Assembly (NCBI GenBank): GCA_003694235.1
Contig: RFKO01000290.1
Location: 1 to 6,299, forward strand
DNA from: Anaerolineae bacterium
GTDB lineage: Bacteria; Chloroflexota; Anaerolineae; Anaerolineales; UBA11858
DNA length: 6,299 nt
Reading direction: 5' to 3'
How positions within the stretch are numbered: the stretch's first letter is position 1; every line of letters starts with the position of its first letter. Shown here piece after piece: positions 5,382-6,299 of the stretch. The notes beneath the pieces are model-generated. The model made no database searches and was not told where the DNA came from. It saw only the letters and a list, made by a program, of their open reading frames with translations. The position numbers were made by a program, and so were the translations under genes.

Positions 5382-6299
5382 TTACTCACTCGTCAATTTC
5401 TTAATCGCCCGCGCCGGCACCCCCACCACCAGCGTATCTTCGGGGACATCTCGGGTCACCACCGAACCGGCGCCGGTGCGCGCTCCTTTGCCAATCTTGA
5501 GCGGCGCGACCAGCATGGTATCGCTGCCGATGAAAACCTGATCGCCGATTTCGGTGGGGTGCTTGCGCTCACCATCGTAATTGCAGGTGATCGTGCCGGC
5601 GCCGATGTTGACATCCTCGCCGATGGTGGCATCGCCGATGTAGGAGAAATGCCCCATCTTCGTGCCCGGCCCCAGATAGGAATTCTTCACCTCGCCAAAG
5701 TTTCCCATATGCACGCCACGCGCCAGATGGGCGCCCTTACGCAGATGTCCGAACGGCCCGACATCCACATCATCTTCCAGCACAGCCTGCTCGATGACAG
5801 AAAAAGTGATTTTGCAGCGGTCGCCGATCTGAGCATTCTGAATGCGGGTGTGCGGGCCGATCTCGCACCCCTCCCCGATGACGGTGTCACCTTCCAGCAG
5901 TGTGCCTGGCCAGAGGACGGTATCGCGCCCGATGCGCACATCCGGCTCAATATACGTGCTGCGCGGATCGACGATGGTGACACCGGCCAGCATCCAGGCC
6001 TGGTTGATGCGCTGCTGCATCTGCGCCGTCGCCTCGGCCAGGTGAAGGCGCGTGTTCACTCCAATCACTTCAACCGGGTCCTCCACCGGCAGGGCCTGCA
6101 CCGAACGACCCTCTTTAACCGCAATCTCGACCAGATCGGTGAGATAATATTCCCCCTTAGGGGAAGGCTGAATTTTGCCCAGGGCGTCCCACAGCCAGTC
6201 AGCCTGGAAGCAAAAGACACCGGTATTCAGTTCGCGAATGGCGCGTTGCTCCGGGGTGGCGTGCGCTTCTTCAACAATAGCCAGCACACGCCCATCCTC
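5382..6299 (-). CDS. glmU: Bifunctional GlmU: GlcNAc-1-P uridyltransferase / GlcN-1-P acetyltransferase (5' end outside window)
   Basis: The last 305 residues of GlmU are present; by alignment from memory with the E. coli enzyme roughly 146 N-terminal residues lie beyond the right edge. GlmU acetylates glucosamine-1-phosphate with acetyl-CoA and then couples it to UTP, giving UDP-GlcNAc in the cytoplasm for peptidoglycan and other glycans. Visible residues 1-85 are the end of the uridyltransferase domain: DGRVLAIVEEAHATPEQ, NTGVF, GEYYLTDL (49-56) and GVNTRL, whose Asn82 matches the Mg2+-binding Asn227 of E. coli. From about 104 (LAGV) the left-handed beta-helix follows, with hexapeptide repeats. 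All acetyltransferase residues are kept at a constant offset: Arg187, Lys205, His217 (catalytic base His363 in E. coli), Tyr220, Asn231, Asn240, Tyr241 and Lys246. The protein ends with VVGVPARAIKKLTSE, a short tail. It is the upstream gene of a pair with the CorC-type gene nine bases on. Both activities are expected, although the N-terminal nucleotide-binding motif is not visible. Confidence 0.96.
   Translation of the reverse strand, partial: EDGRVLAIVEEAHATPEQRAIRELNTGVFCFQADWLWDALGKIQPSPKGEYYLTDLVEIAVKEGRSVQALPVEDPVEVIGVNTRLHLAEATAQMQQRINQAWMLAGVTIVDPRSTYIEPDVRIGRDTVLWPGTLLEGDTVIGEGCEIGPHTRIQNAQIGDRCKITFSVIEQAVLEDDVDVGPFGHLRKGAHLARGVHMGNFGEVKNSYLGPGTKMGHFSYIGDATIGEDVNIGAGTITCNYDGERKHPTEIGDQVFIGSDTMLVAPLKIGKGARTGAGSVVTRDVPEDTLVVGVPARAIKKLTSE

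Overview
The window looks like a piece of a moderately GC-rich Chloroflexota genome, probably class Anaerolineae. This is inferred from style, not from a marker gene. Extracytoplasmic proteins carry long Pro/Thr linkers, a DUF389 membrane protein ends in a bacterial SH3 domain, and lipoproteins of the BMP (PnrA-like) family sit side by side. There are five protein genes, two of them cut by the window edges. I see no tRNA, rRNA, CRISPR array, insertion sequence or phage gene. No gene-free stretch exceeds 300 bases; the longest is 226 bases (1525-1750).

Left part (1-2782, minus strand): two solute-binding lipoprotein genes are transcribed leftwards. The upstream one (1751-2782) is a divergent BMP-like lipoprotein with a CGLC motif. 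It is followed by a good intrinsic terminator (1618-1656) and then by a fresh promoter and a strong ribosome binding site for the second gene (1524 to beyond 1). That second gene is the most unusual object here. One uninterrupted reading frame encodes a lipoprotein signal, an AAPAEE-repeat linker, a complete BMP/PnrA domain, a second linker, and then the start of a PhnD-type phosphonate/phosphite-binding domain that runs off the left edge. Two substrate-binding modules of different fold classes appear to share one lipid anchor.

Middle (2783-4081): a 99-base divergent intergenic region holds back-to-back promoter elements and two small palindromes. It is followed by a plus-strand gene for a DUF389-type multi-pass membrane protein. 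A 57-residue Pro/Thr linker joins this to a C-terminal SH3-like domain, which the positive-inside pattern places outside the cell.

Right part (4083-6299, minus strand): glmU (UDP-GlcNAc synthesis, 3' two thirds present) is followed after 9 bases by a HlyC/CorC-type membrane protein with a CBS pair. The pair forms a likely operon that enters from the right. The CorC-type gene and the DUF389 gene converge tail to tail with a single base between their stop codons and no visible terminator.

Together the genes concern the cell envelope: nutrient capture by anchored binding proteins, an envelope membrane protein with a surface SH3 domain, cell-wall precursor synthesis and a probable ion-related membrane protein. 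Apart from the glmU-CorC pair, nothing shows that they act in one pathway.
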